In this document: positions 1-11,332 of the stretch, piece by piece | Layout: each line of letters starts with the position of its first letter | Numbering within the stretch: position 1 is the first letter of the stretch | Assembly: GCA_013396655.1 (NCBI GenBank) | Contig: WBMV01008225.1 | Coordinates: 841,928 to 905,927 of the forward strand | Origin: Campylorhamphus procurvoides | Lineage: Eukaryota; Chordata; Aves; Passeriformes; Dendrocolaptidae | DNA length: 64,000 bases | Direction of reading: 5' to 3' | Notes under the pieces: model-generated | The model's database searches: none | What the model saw: the letters and a program-made list of their open reading frames with translations, nothing else | Told to the model about the DNA's origin: nothing | Translations under genes and position numbers: made by a program

Positions 1-1365
1 CTGATGCCTATCACCATTTCTGTGTATTACAATCAAAATGTAGATATTCCATTTTTAGCACTCCAGTCAATTTAATCAGTCTTACCAAGAACTGAGTGGT
101 CTCTGCTGCAATCCTTTCCTTTATAAGATTTGCTGACTTTGTCTCTTTCCTCTAAGGGGTTGAGAAATGGAGTGCCTTAGCATTGCGAAGGCCCCACAGT
201 GACTCAGTGCCTTCGTAAAGGTCAGTAAGGCTTGTCCATACAAGCATGACCATGGCTGGGGGTCCTGCATCCTGCACAGCTGCCCCATGGGTGGTGGGGC
301 TGAAGACCATCATGCCTTCAGTAGTGATGGGATTGTCTCCTTCAGAGTACCTTTGGAGGGTCTGTGTCTGCTGTGAGAGCCTGCATCTCTGTTTCCATCC
401 ATCTCACTCAAAGTGTGGAAATAGTTGCTTATCCAACCCCCTTCAGCTCAGTTAAGGGGTTAAGGGCATACTTCAAATGAAAGACATTACTGCCTTCTTG
501 AAGTAGTAAGAATGAAGAAGAGAAACTTAAAGCAAATGAGAAGGATTTGTGTTAATTCTGTTGTCAAGGAGTCTTTCTTAAATTCTCACCTTCCATAATA
601 TCTGAATAAAAATAATATTGAATCTATTCTTCAAGTTTCTTGCTTTTTGCTCATCAACACTAGGATGAAACAGTTTACAGTCACCAGAAATGCACATGAG
701 TGAGCTGAGGCAAAGATAGATTTGCTCTTGTCCTTCCATGCCCTCTTCCCTGTTTGTTAATCTGTATGTGCAAATTAAACTGAAATGAAACCCTTAATTT
801 ATCATCATGTTGTGGTGACAGCAGGCAGGATCAGAACACTTTACAAACACATAGCACCACATTAGCATCAGAAACAGATTCTTCCCCAGAGAGGAGAGAA
901 GATTTTAAAGAATGCAGAAAGATGCCACAGGGCTGTAATCCCTCTCACTGCTCAGAAAACAGCTGATGTTGAAACACTTGGAGGGAGAGGTGGATCCAAT
1001 AATCTGTAGAGCATATGTAGGATAAGGCTTTTCTACTGTCAAGAGTGGAGATGAGAAACTTGAAATAAATAACATTAGGGGCATAGAAGCTCTTGTCAAA
1101 AGAAAAAAGAGAGAAAATATGTTGTATGGTAATAACTCAATGTGACTGCCTGGAGAAATGAACTGGTCCAAGGAGCATCCCTCTGGATGCAGATCATCTG
1201 TGCTGCAAAGGGCTGCAGACTCTGCTCGTATTCCCATGTTGTCTTTGCTTGCCATTGTCTGTTTCTGCAGGGGACTGAGCTGCCTCCTTGTCCCTTAATG
1301 AAATACTAGCAGGTATCCCAGGATCAGTGAGGACCATTTGTGCAGGCGCCCTGTGGTCCCGATTT

Positions 1366-1412
1366 AGTAAAGCACTTAAACACATGCTTAAGGGATTTGC
1401 TGACTTGGATGC
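1366..1412. repeat. Degenerate palindromic sauropsid repeat relic
   Basis: The stretch reads AGTAAAGCACTTAA, a short spacer, then CTTAAGGGATTTGCTGA. The second half is an imperfect inverted copy of the first. It resembles the 'AAGCACTTAAGCACATGCTTAAG' type palindromic motif I recall from turtle and crocodile introns. The assignment rests on memory of that motif, so the family name is left open. Confidence 0.3.
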
Positions 1413-2049
1413 TGTGCTCTCTGCTGGCTCCCTCCACATGTCTTCTGGCTCACTGACTGTTTGGCTCTGCAAGTGCTTTAGGATGCTCCTGCCGTCAAGA
1501 GCTGGGCCCCTCTTCTCTGCGGCATCAGAAGTGAAGCAGGCATGCTAGCGTTGCTTCAGCAGGTAGGTCTTTTCTCTGTTATTTTGTGGTGGGAGATGGC
1601 CCTACACTCATCCCAGCAGGTAGGAGTATGCTGTGGCATGTGGGGCCACACAGCATTGTCCTGTCCTGCTAACAGTCCCACAGAGCATGGTCCCAACCTT
1701 ATTGGCATGCTGCCTTCTGCCTGCTGCGTACCTGCCAGTGGCACTGATCTCCAGGAGGTCACCACCCATCCCATGGGCTCCACTCCAGTGCAGTCACCCC
1801 CTGCTCAGAGCAGCCTCGTGTTGCAGAGGGTCCTCCATGAGGTTGTGCCTTTTTTTGGTGGCAGTGATGAAAGGAATGCGAAAAGGCATCACGTAAGGGG
1901 TTGTGTTTTAGAGATGTTTCTGCCTTAACCTTATTGCATTTGGGTGAGTTGTCTTTCCCATGAAGGGGGCAGGAATGAGATATCAAAGCCTTTGCAAATA
2001 TGACAATTTTAAAGGTTACTGTCTACATGAAGGCCTTAAATACCTAAAT

Positions 2050-2150
2050 AACCAATCTTTGAGAACACCTAAGTGATTTAAGACCTAGGTCTGAGAGGTT
2101 TGGCAGGAGTAAGTTTCAGAGCTCCTAAGTCACTGCTCTTTTAAATAAAG
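2050..2150. repeat. Possible degenerate palindromic repeat relic
   Basis: The words ACACCTAAGTGATTTAAG and GAGCTCCTAAGTCACT sit about 40 bases apart and are imperfect inverted relatives (CCTAAGTGA against CCTAAGTCACT). This is the look of old sauropsid repeats built from the CTTAGG/CCTAAG motif. The match is weak and could be chance. Confidence 0.2.
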
Positions 2151-2400
2151 GTTTACTTGCTCAGGATCTTTTGAATGTGTTACCCTAATTAAACTTCAGA
2201 TGGCAAAAATCTTCATAAATGTTTGGATTCCCATAGAGACTGGGTAAAAGTAGTTGATTTATTTACTCCTCATTTGCTTCATCAAAGAGACCCCAAGTGG
2301 GAGAAGTTGGAGATCCCCATTTGTTACCAGTCCAGAGGTGAACCCAGCCCGCAGCAGTGATGCTCTGTAGGGAAATGCAAACTTGTCAAGCTTTGCTTAC

Positions 2401-2482
2401 CTCTGCCTGGTATGTGGTTCAGCACACTGATAGATGCACAGGTCTGACATGCTTTGGAGATTGGCCAGGAGAGACATATTGC
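2401..2482 (-). CDS. Candidate internal exon, unknown product
   Basis: On the minus strand an acceptor with the tract TCCTGCTTCTGCCAG leads into 82 bases and a donor AGAG|GTAAGC. Two of the three frames are open; one reads NMSLLANLQSMSDLCIYQC. The plus strand is also open across this G+C-richer patch, which lowers the weight of the open frame. No family is recognised. It could be a non-coding exon or a pseudo-exon. Confidence 0.13.
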
Positions 2483-4214
2483 CTGGCAGAAGCAGGACAC
2501 AAGTCTCTTCTGCATTGCTTGCGATTTGTGTGCCAGGTCAGCACCCTGTCAGGCTCCTTTGCCGAGACAGGTGCTGGTGTTCTTCATACAGCTGCAGCTT
2601 CTTCCTTCATGGGAGCAGGGCAGAGCTGAGCCTGTGGCCATGCCAAAGCCTCTTTGGAGACAACTGTACTGACAAGCCAAGGTGTAGTTACATTTTCTCC
2701 TTAGAGATCCACACAGGCTCCTGTGCCAATGGCTGCACTGTTGGTTCACTGTGCCACAGTGCATCCAGGAGAGATATCCAGACTTCCTCTTGGAGAGCCT
2801 GAATTTGGGTGGTTGGAGAAGATACACCCACAATCGAACACTGTGCCCCAATATCCCTTTAGAGCTGGTATTTCAGGTCCCCATGAAGAAGGTGATAAGG
2901 AAGTCTGAATTAGCATGATTGGTTTAGAGGTTTTTAACTAAGGCTGAGGAACTTTGTAAGGGACAGACTCAGGACTCTGGCTCTCTGATAAATCAAGTGT
3001 CAGATTTGGATTTTCAATCAAGTAGTGCTGGAGCAGGGCAGACATAGAGGGTTAAGTGCTGCAGCTGGGCACTGTTTCCCTGCAGAGTGCTGCACTGGAA
3101 AAGGGGGGAGCAGAGAGAAAACTATGCCTGAAACTATTCTGAAAATCAACATTCCTGCTAATTCACCCTTCAAGAGCTTCATTTGAGAATGAAATATTTT
3201 TCTCTTAAGAAGCTTTAAAAGAAAGGGTCCTCTTGACAGAAAAGAAATCCTGGTGATTCAGTTGAGCAGAGTGCAGTGTACTCAGCAAAAGAAAAAAAGA
3301 AGAAAGAAAGAAATGAAAGTGTTAGCAGAGCCTTGATTATTGGTGACAGAGGAGCATTAGCCAAGTTATAATGGATTGTCAAACTAAGTTCGTGTTTGTT
3401 TAGCCTCCCAAGTTCTTTGCACTGAGTCAACATCTAGCCATCTGGGATGGGAGGTGGAGGGAGTAAATTTTTGTTAAAAAAAAGTGAAAATCAGTTAAAT
3501 TTATGTTTCTATTCTAACGGAAGAAGTATTTAAAAGGAAAACATACCTTTCAGAGTGAAGTATTTGTTTTTGTTCTCTACAAGTGCTTGTTTGAGTTCAT
3601 GTTTGTTAAAGGGCTTGTAGTTAGTAAATCATGGAGGTTTCCCCTGGTAACATAAAAATAGGTGTGATTGGAAAATTTGTAGCAAGCAAATAAAACTGCC
3701 TTTCACCCACTTGGACTTCGCTTGACTTAGTGAGATATTTTTAAGCCCTGATTGACCTAAAAGTATGGGAGTTTTAGGAAAAAAAGTACTATTAAGAGAG
3801 AAATTTTCCAGGAAGACACATAGAAGCTCTTGTGTCCACCCAAGGACACAGCCATTTCCAAGTGGTGGTGCTTACTGATGAAGGAAACACAAAACAGTTG
3901 AGTAAAAAAGCAAGAACAATTAGGAAAAAAAAAGATTTTCTATAGCAAATATAATTTTTCTAGCCATCTCCTTCTGCATATATATTCAGTTGCTTCTTAG
4001 GGTAAAGACCCCTTGGCTTTGATAGGCACAGCAGAATCATCTTTAAAATTATGGTGATCTCTTGTCAGTTTACTTGTGTGTGAGAGTAATTGTGCCCAGT
4101 TATTTTATACTACACTGGGACCTGTGGTAGTCAAAAACCCAGGGGAGCAAATGAATAGACATCAGCCAGCTTGAGATGGCTGCGGGTCAGGTCCTATCAT
4201 ACCTTGTGCTAATT

Positions 4215-4228
4215 AAAAAAAAAAAAAA
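4215..4228. repeat. Poly-A run
   Basis: A run of 14 A follows AATT. No retroposon body or target duplication is recognisable next to it. Confidence 0.8.
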
Positions 4229-7003
4229 GAAGAGATGTCTGAGAGCAACTTTTGTGGCTTTGTCTTCCACTGCTCCCTGAAACAGTGCAGTTATTTTCAC
4301 ATGTAAGGGCACTGACAAGAATGCACAGGCAAGAGGAGGCAGGCACAAACATTGGGATGAAGATTTCACTTTAGACTGCCAGTCTCACTGCTGCTTTTTG
4401 AGGGCCAGGGATGACTGTGGATGGCTCTGTCGCACAGCTGAGAGAAATGTTCCACTGAAGATACATCTGCTGATATGTGCAGATAATATCTTCATGTGCC
4501 TGTTGGTTTCTTTCAGTTAATCACCTAGGGATTTCCTTGGGAGTCACTATGCTACTGCATCTGTCTAATTTTGAACAGAAAATCCTGTTGGTGACAGAGT
4601 CCCAACATTTTGTTTTGCTGTTGTGTATGTGGGCAGATTTAGTAACTTGCAAAATTCAGTACATCATAATCAGTTTCTGGGTCATTAAAGAGACTTGGCA
4701 AACTTTTGCTCTACTTTGTAATGTGTTTTCTCTGTTTCAAATCAAACCAGAGTGAGAGCCTTGATTTTGAGTGTTCTGATTTATTTAATCTGTTTTTAGA
4801 AGTTATCTTTGGTTTTATTGCACACAGGACAAAAGAAGACCCTGGTGGAACATTGCACTCATAAAACAAAAAATAAAAAGAGAAACTATTACAAAACAGG
4901 AACATTTGAAGACATAATATGTCAATCACTTAAATTTACATTCCAATTAAACTATTTTTAAAGTAATATATTGTCTAATTTTGATACACTAATGAAAAAG
5001 GTTTATTCAGCAAGGGTTAACTTTCTCTTGTGCACAAATCCCTGTTGGGTTTTTAGCACACAAATGAAGTGTTATATGGTTATGCTAGAGCTCTTGGCAT
5101 TGGATGAATTTTTCCCATCATAATGTTGACTTATTAGACATGTGCAAAGCCTGTCCACCTCACTGTGGCTGTGCCTGCACAGCAGAAGCCAACACTGTAA
5201 GGAGCCCTGATGTGGCTCAAGCAGTCCAAGTCTATGTGCAGTGAACTTGCTGCAAGAGGTCATGTCTGTAGGGGCTATTCCCACCCACTGGGGACGATGG
5301 TGCATTTTGCTGGGCAGGTGTCCTGACCCAAGGCACCCTATATTTTCTGAACTCCAGTAAGGCCTTTACAGATCGTGCAGACCTGGGAAGACTAAGAAAA
5401 TGCTTGTGAAATTTAAACAAAACTGAGTGTCTTCCCGCACTGTAGGTGGGGTCTTTGGTGCATGCAGGTTGCATTTGGTAACTGCTGGGATGTTGTGCCA
5501 TGAACTATTTTAGCATGGTCACAGTCAAGACCAAGCTTGCAGTTCTAATGTATGGATCACAGACATCCAGGGGTAGTACCAAACCTAGGCCTGGTTTTTA
5601 ACACACTTGCTGTAACTTAAGATGCAAAGTTGTTGTTTGTTGTGGCACCTCAAGTTCTACCCCTATATATGACAATAATAGAAGTATAAACAATTCTGTA
5701 AAGACAGGTGTGTATTGGAGCTTCTTGTTATGAAAACAGACATTATTTGTAAACTTCATCCCACTGAGTGAGAAGGAAGGGGACACAAATACTTCATATA
5801 CAAATGCTGGGCTGGTTTTCATTTAACAGGCCTTCTTTGTAGTCTTTTGGCAAGGTAAAGTAGTCTTTGTATGGTTGAAAATATAAACTGCACATCAGAA
5901 AAGGCTTTTTTTACAATGCCAAATGAGCATAAAAGAGGCTTGGTGTAGAGAGGGCCAGACCAAGCCTCTGTTTGCCTTTCCTTGGCCTGTTCTCATTAAC
6001 ACAAATCACCTTGTTCTGAAACTTTATCAGTGTATAGACTGGAGTTATAATTTAGTTTGGACTGTTCTTTTTTTTGGAAGAAAGTGTTAATGTATTGAAA
6101 AGAGAGTGACTTTCAGAGGGTGTTGAAGCAATACAGTGCTTGTCTTCTCTGATGTTCTTTAGAGAAGTGCAACCATCTATTTACAGTGTCTGTGCTTATC
6201 AAATATCTCTTGACTAGGGAGTTTTTGCCTACATGATAGCCCTGCAGGCATGGCACGTCTTTAAACGTGATATGTTAAAAGGAAAAATGAAAATGTATCC
6301 TGGTTTATGAAATCAACAGAAATCTTTTTTTTCTGGTTAAATGTTCAGTTCATAAAACCACACTTAAGAAAATGATTGCTGTAAGTTAAATCATTAAGAT
6401 TAAAAGATGATTTTTCATGAATTTTAGGGGTGATCCCATGTTACTTGCAAATTCATTTGAATATTCAATAGACAGAATTTAGCCTGAAAACCTAGCCAGA
6501 AGTGTGTTGGGTATTGAATTCTCAGCAGTAACATTGCACGCAGGAAGACAAAAGCAAATGAAAGGAATAAAAGTTACATCTGTTTTTGACCAGACAGTCC
6601 TGTGTTTACAGCTAGACACCCATCATACTTTTATTTTCATATGCTTTGTTTTAAGTATTAACTTGAAAGAACATGAATCATGCAGAGGTCAAAGATCGAT
6701 GTCATTTTCCTGACACCAAATATTTTACTGTAGGACTCACAGACCACTTACACTCAGCAGTATGAAAATCTTCTCATTGCCTTTAGGCTGTTGTGTTGTG
6801 AAAGGTTGCAGTGTAATATACGCCTCCTGCTTCCTGATTTCTCTATAGCACAATCCAAAAGCTTTTCCAAAATGTCCTTGAAAATTTTGAATGCTCCCTT
6901 TTCATTGTCATAGTACTTTTGTCACTGTCTCCTTGATAAATCTCCTCCCCCCTTTATTGATAAGTTACCAGTGTTTGGCATGAAAGTACAACTTAATTGT
7001 TAC

Positions 7004-7028
7004 CTGAATTTTCAATTTCAGTAGTAGG
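7004..7028 (-). CDS. Candidate 25-base microexon of the minus-strand gene
   Basis: On the minus strand a strong pyrimidine tract ending CTTTTCTTTTCTGCAG precedes 25 bases, followed by the donor TCAG|GTAACA. In the frame inherited from 7438-7493 (phase 0) it reads PTTEIENS and leaves one base over (phase 1). One of the other two frames contains a stop. The acceptor is the best feature. A block this short can easily arise by chance, so the call depends on its neighbour. Confidence 0.2.
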
Positions 7029-7437
7029 CTGCAGAAAAGAAAAGGAGTGGTGCTCTGGAGGTGGAGCAGACAAATAAGGAATAGAAAATGCTCTGACTTT
7101 CGATGTTACATATATTACATGGCAATATTCACCTATTTCAACTTTTGGCTGTACTTTGCTAAGTCTTTGCTAAGTGGGCAAAGATTCCTGAGTTACGTAA
7201 AAACCTGCTAGAAAAAAGAATGGCAGCAAACAGCCTGACAGTAAATTATACTGTTAATGATGAGGAGTTTACATCTAATTTTCCTTGTCCAAAAACTAAC
7301 TGCAAAGTGATGTGCTGTTTTAGCCACCAAAAGCCTCTCTAACCATGTGTTATCATAGAATTATTCTCATTTCAAGCTGTACCCTCTTCTGAAACAGATT
7401 TATATGTAGATGAGTCTTATTGACTAGAGGTACTTAC

Positions 7438-7493
7438 ACCCAGATCCATCAGCCTTTCCATGCTCAGCATCTCTACATCTGACTCATAAGGTC
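7438..7493 (-). CDS. Candidate exon of an unidentified minus-strand gene
   Basis: The acceptor has a good tract (TTTTTTCCATTTCCAATGCTAG) and the donor is GGGT|GTAAGT, both on the minus strand. Of the three frames only one is open over all 56 bases. It reads PYESDVEMLSMERLMDLG, an acidic, helix-prone peptide with Met and Leu spacing typical of real protein. The open frame needs an incoming phase of 1, exactly what the upstream block 11144-11332 delivers, and it leaves in phase 0. The family is not recognised. Together with 11144-11332 it is the best evidence for a minus-strand gene here. Confidence 0.4.
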
Positions 7494-7711
7494 CTAGCAT
7501 TGGAAATGGAAAAAACAAATCCAACTTAGAGATGTAAGTTCCATACTCAGTGAATAAGCAGAAATCAGTATTTAAGAATGGGATGTTGTTGCAAAATCTT
7601 GTCCATAAATGTCAGTGATGAAAATTGCTAAGACCTACAAAGAAATAAGATAAATACAAAACATGTGGTAGATGGAAAACAGAGATTGTCTGTAGACATG
7701 TCCAGAATGCT

Positions 7712-7810
7712 TAGATTTTGGAACAGACTTTCCTGGGAAGTAGCCGAATTGCTGTCTCTAAAGTCTTTCAAGAAGAGATTAGACAGAATCTAGGAAGGAT
7801 AGTGTGAACA
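7712..7810 (+). mobile_element. CR1 LINE 3' fragment
   Basis: The text TTTGGAACAGACTTTCCTGG, then GTCTTTCAAGAAGAGATTAG, follows the CR1 3' region pattern (lone fragment, 'TGGAACAGGCTTCCCAGGGA ... TTCAAGAACAG ... TAGAC'), with many substitutions. It is in plus orientation and strongly 5' truncated, as usual for CR1. Confidence 0.55.
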
Positions 7811-7845
7811 CATTGGAGCTGGTTTAAAAGAAATTTGTGGGATGA

Positions 7846-7920
7846 AATCATAGAAATGTCATGCTGGAAAAGATTTCAGAAAATTAACTTATTTGGTCCT
7901 GCTATGGACATACTGGCAAC
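7846..7920 (-). mobile_element. Possible CR1 3' tail, opposite orientation
   Basis: ATCATAGAAATGTCATGCTGGAAAAGATTTCAG resembles the reverse complement of a CR1 3' end (ATCATAGAAT..., then TGGAAGGGAC). After about 60 bases the similarity is lost. It lies just past the plus-oriented CR1 piece at 7712-7810, giving two tail-to-tail fragments. Confidence 0.35.
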
Positions 7921-7924
7921 ACGG

Positions 7925-9620
7925 TTGCAGTAAGGATTGGCTCTAGCTGTTTTGTGAACATGCTGATACTAGAAATCCACGAGCAATGTATTTGAAACCA
8001 AATGTTGATATTTGGTTTTGTCCTGAGACAAAAGACTAATATGTGATGTATATGTATCTTTAGGCTTGGTAGACCCTTTGCTGTACTACACAGCATGAGT
8101 TTTGGTGTCTCTTAACTGAGAACTTTGTCTTGCTGAACTATTATGTAAGCAATAAATATTAACATGCATTAAAAAATTTACCAAACTTAATGTCTACAAA
8201 AGTATAATTGCAGGCTAGACTGTCCTCAGTGAGTTGCTATGGACAAAATGTCACGTTGCATCACTTTTGAAATTAGTGTATTTCTTTTTCGGCTGTATGC
8301 TTCAGATGAGTTCCACATGTACTCCAGATTTAACAAATTCATCGTTGGTATCTTATTATCACTTGAAATTGCCTCAGAGTTAAGTCAGATCCAGGATTCT
8401 CATTTGCTTTTCATAGCATGGATCACATTTTAGTACAGAATGTTTGTGTATCTCTCCTCTTCCATTCTGCAGTTGTGAAACACCCTTGTGGTGTAGATAG
8501 TTATTACATACATGGAAAAGTGAAGTTAGGAAACTATTTCATGCAACTTTAGCTTCATAACAATTTAATAGCTGAGACTGGGGAGAGCCAGCTCTGTGTG
8601 ACTCGCCAGTTCTCCACTGCAGGCCATTTCTGAGAACATCTGACAGTATTGTTTTATAGTATTTCACTTCAGACTTGTCTGAGCTCATTAGGTGTTGTTT
8701 CTAAGGATTCTGTCTTCCTTGAGTGCTATCTCCCTTTCAATCTCTCTTTTCCTCTCTGCTGACAAGACCAAAGCTAGAAAGCAGTGTGAAAGACAGCTCC
8801 CTCCAAGTCACAAGTTACTGGCATTGTGGGCAAGTCCAGGGGTAAAAAGAGTGAGCCCACAGGCCAGTACAGGCTTTTCTAAGCAGGAAACTGGAAGGTC
8901 TAGTCAAGTATTCCTCATTATCCCTGCTTTGTGAAGAAATATTTCATTTTCAGCCAAACACTTACCTCTAAGGAAACTAGTTGTCCTTTTCTGGAAATCA
9001 CTGGGATTTCACAGAAAAAAAAACAGATTGACAGAAAAAAAAAACAAAAAAAAGTTTTGATTTGGATATACGCCTGTGTTGCCTGGTGGCTGATGTGGTT
9101 GGATTGTTTCATGACCCTGCTGATGTCTCCAGCTATCAGCTGGGGCTGCATCTCTAGCTATACTCTGGCCCTGCCTGCACCCTTGAGAGTTGTTGGTGAG
9201 GGAAGATGGGGTGCATCACAGGAGGAGAAGTCTTCAGGGTATCCTTCCTCTGAGAGACCTCAGGCTGACTATACCTGTGCTATGCAGCCCCAGGGGATTT
9301 TTGGAGGTGTGTAGGACCTCCCTCTTCCTTTCCATACAGTTTGCTCTGGTGGCTTTCCCTCTCTTTCAAAGCTGACTAGCAAATAGGAGACTCCCTCCAT
9401 GCCCACTTAGAGCCATTTTCTCAGCTCTGCCCAATAAAATAGGCTAGCCAGGATTAATACATTTTAATAAGCCAGTTTAAACAATGGATTTTGTATGCTC
9501 ATTGTTTCTCATTCTTCTTCCTATTGAAGAGGTGCTGCCTACCAATTCTTTGTAATCAGAAACTCTTTGAGAATAGCTCAAGGGATTAAACTGACCAAGT
9601 TTATTTTTTTTGGTCTTTAG
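7925..9620. other. Intron-like DNA with A-rich tract
   Basis: No gene is supported. An A-rich stretch with AGATTG and GACAG interruptions covers 9014-9054. On the minus strand this tract is followed by AG and a 35-base open block ending in GTAAGTGT (about 8967-9001), a possible pseudo-exon created by the low-complexity tract. The segment 9090-9330 is somewhat richer in G+C. Confidence 0.5.
9014..9054. repeat. A-rich low-complexity tract
   Basis: Runs of 9, 10 and 8 A are separated by CAGATTGACAG and C. There is no clear SINE or LINE body on either side. Confidence 0.75.
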
Positions 9621-9717
9621 GATTGTACAGAACATGATATAAATGTGTACATTGCCAAACCAAATGTGTACTCTGTTGCAAGGATTGCAACAACAGGAAT
9701 TGAGGAAGCTCTGCCAG
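9621..9717 (+). CDS. Candidate exon of an unidentified plus-strand gene
   Basis: A long T tract ending TTTTTTTTGGTCTTTAG leads into 97 bases and the donor CCAG|GTATAT. Only one of three frames is open; the others stop within the first 8 codons. The open frame contains YIAKPNVYSVARIATTG and ends IEEALPG with the last codon split (phase 0 in, phase 1 out). Composition and frame use look like real coding sequence. No domain is recognised. The next plus-strand candidate with the right phase is 28439-28483, an 18.7-kb intron away. It lies between the two best minus-strand exon candidates, which is unusual. Confidence 0.42.
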
Positions 9718-11143
9718 GTATATTACTGTATTTGTATTTGTACATGCTTATTTACCATAAACCATTGTCAAAGATCCATTATAGGACTAGGAGACAGATT
9801 ATAAGACTAGGTGGATGACTGATCTGGCCTCAGAGGACATTTCTTATGTCCGTATGCTGTTAAAGCCCTCAGAAGCCCAGGAGCATTCTTGCGCTCTGTT
9901 TAACAGGGCATCCCAAAGCAAAGATCTGCTGCCATCTCTGTAGACCTGGCAGCACCATCATGCTGTTGCCAGGTTAGGCATCTCTCAGGGGAATATAGTT
10001 CACAAGCATGCCATTTAGTTTAAATATAAAACATTACAGACACTGGCTAAAAATATGCCTTTTGAGCAATATGATACAGGGTCCAGCTTTACCAGGTGTA
10101 CCTCTTAATTTCAGGCTTCAAGAGATTTTGCCTACACAGACCCTTGAAAGCCATTGGTTCTTTGGTACCTTGAGTTAAAGTCTGGAGAATAACCACACAT
10201 TATCCTCTAAGAGATTTCTTTTAATTTCAGAATATAGGCGTTCTGGCAAAAAGGGTTTTACACAGATAACGTGCAACTTCATGAAAGTATTACAACAAAA
10301 CACCAGGATTAGCAAGCACTGCTATAGTAAAGAACTTTTGTTACACCCAGCGAGCACAAACTCCATGCCACTTAAGTTAGGTACCCAGAACTTACAGAAA
10401 ATAAGTGTTTAAGTTACCCACAAGAGGAGGAAAGAATAAAGGAAGAGAGCTTGAAAGAAGAAACAAGAAAGAAAGAAAAAGAGGGAGAAGGAACATAGTT
10501 ACTACTTAGGAGGTCACATGTTGACAGCTTTGAAGAGAACCTCCCAGGGCCCTCAGTGAAGACCTGGTGCTGCCTCCTTATCTGCTCTGGTCACGGCGGC
10601 CGCTCCGTCCAGGTGGGATGGTTGGTTCTCTCTCCCTGTCCCCTCCGCCAAGGTGAGGGGTGCCGCAGTCAGCCAGGGGCTCCAGGGTGGATTACCAGGC
10701 AGGCTTTCTTTGCCTGCCAGCCCAGCCACACAGTCCCATGGCCACGTGGCTGGAGCCTGTGTGCTCTTGGAAGGGCTTGTCACGGGTCTGCGGGGCCAGC
10801 CCAGCCCTTCCCACAGACACAGTCACAGAGATGCACCCCACAAGGTGGTTCTGACCCGATAACAGCTGAGCTGGGGTGTAACAGATTGTACTGGGGATAT
10901 CTTACTCCCTCAGTCTTTCATAAAGTCCTTATGGAAGCTAAAAGTAAGAGTTCCCTTGGGGGTGTGATGTGAGGAAAATAGCATCCTGCATTTCAGCTGT
11001 TCTTTAATGAAATCTGATATATGGAAATTATGAGAGAAAATGGCATCGTAGGGTGAATGGTTCTTAGAAGGCCAAACCCACTGTGAAAATCTCTTTCAGT
11101 ACTAACATGGAAGCATGAATTTAGGTGCTCAGTGGTTACTCAC
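9718..11143. other. Intron-like DNA with a GC-rich, CpG-containing patch
   Basis: No gene is supported. A G+C-rich patch at about 10550-10830 contains several CpGs and the word GCGGCCGC near 10597, with open frames on both strands that follow from composition. Purine-rich sequence (GAAAGAAGAAACAAGAAAG) lies at 10450-10492. An open block after 10230 with a good acceptor runs into a stop without any family match and was not called. Confidence 0.5.
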
Positions 11144-11332
11144 CAGTTCTGAAAAAACCCCAATATAAATTGTTTCGAGATTCAACATAGGCAAAGCAAC
11201 ATGCACTTGTGGCACACTGGACCTCAATTTTACGGCAAGAACCTCCAGTTTCTTTGGTAGTTCGAAGCAGAGCTCTACAGCGCACTGAAAGCTTTGTGGC
11301 AGCTTCATAAACATTCCCAAACTCTGGATATA
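11144..11332 (-). CDS. Candidate 189-base exon of an unidentified minus-strand gene
   Basis: On the minus strand the frame is open from a stop near 11478 to one just past the donor ACTG|GTGAGT, about 112 codons with no ATG. The best acceptor is CACTGGTCAG, a weak tract, giving an exon of 63 codons, phase 1 in and phase 1 out. The peptide includes NVYEAATKLSVRCRALLR, SCRKIEVQCATSACC and NNLYWGFF. Four CpGs are kept inside the block although the surroundings are CpG-poor, which suggests constraint. Five cysteines and a symmetrical 1-1 phase are common in extracellular modules, but I cannot name the family. It joins in frame to 7438-7493. Confidence 0.42.

Larger units (their letters stand above)
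1..6990. other. Intron-like or intergenic DNA, largely featureless
   Basis: No convincing gene was found on either strand. Open frames here are short and show no recognisable domain. The segment 1170-1990 is richer in G+C and carries overlapping frames on both strands, which is expected when stops are scarce. It holds degenerate palindromic repeat relics near 1366-1412 and 2050-2150, a purine-rich stretch at 3283-3315 and an A-run at 4215-4228. One minus-strand block with good splice sites (2401-2482) is listed separately. Confidence 0.6.

Noticed and set aside
905..1986. Overlapping ATG frames on both strands
   Set aside because: Explained by locally higher G+C; no domain, no splice context, and frames overlap on opposite strands.
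10230..10412. Acceptor followed by about 57 open codons and a stop
   Set aside because: Splice-like start only; peptide has no family match and the end contains repeat-like TTAAGT words.
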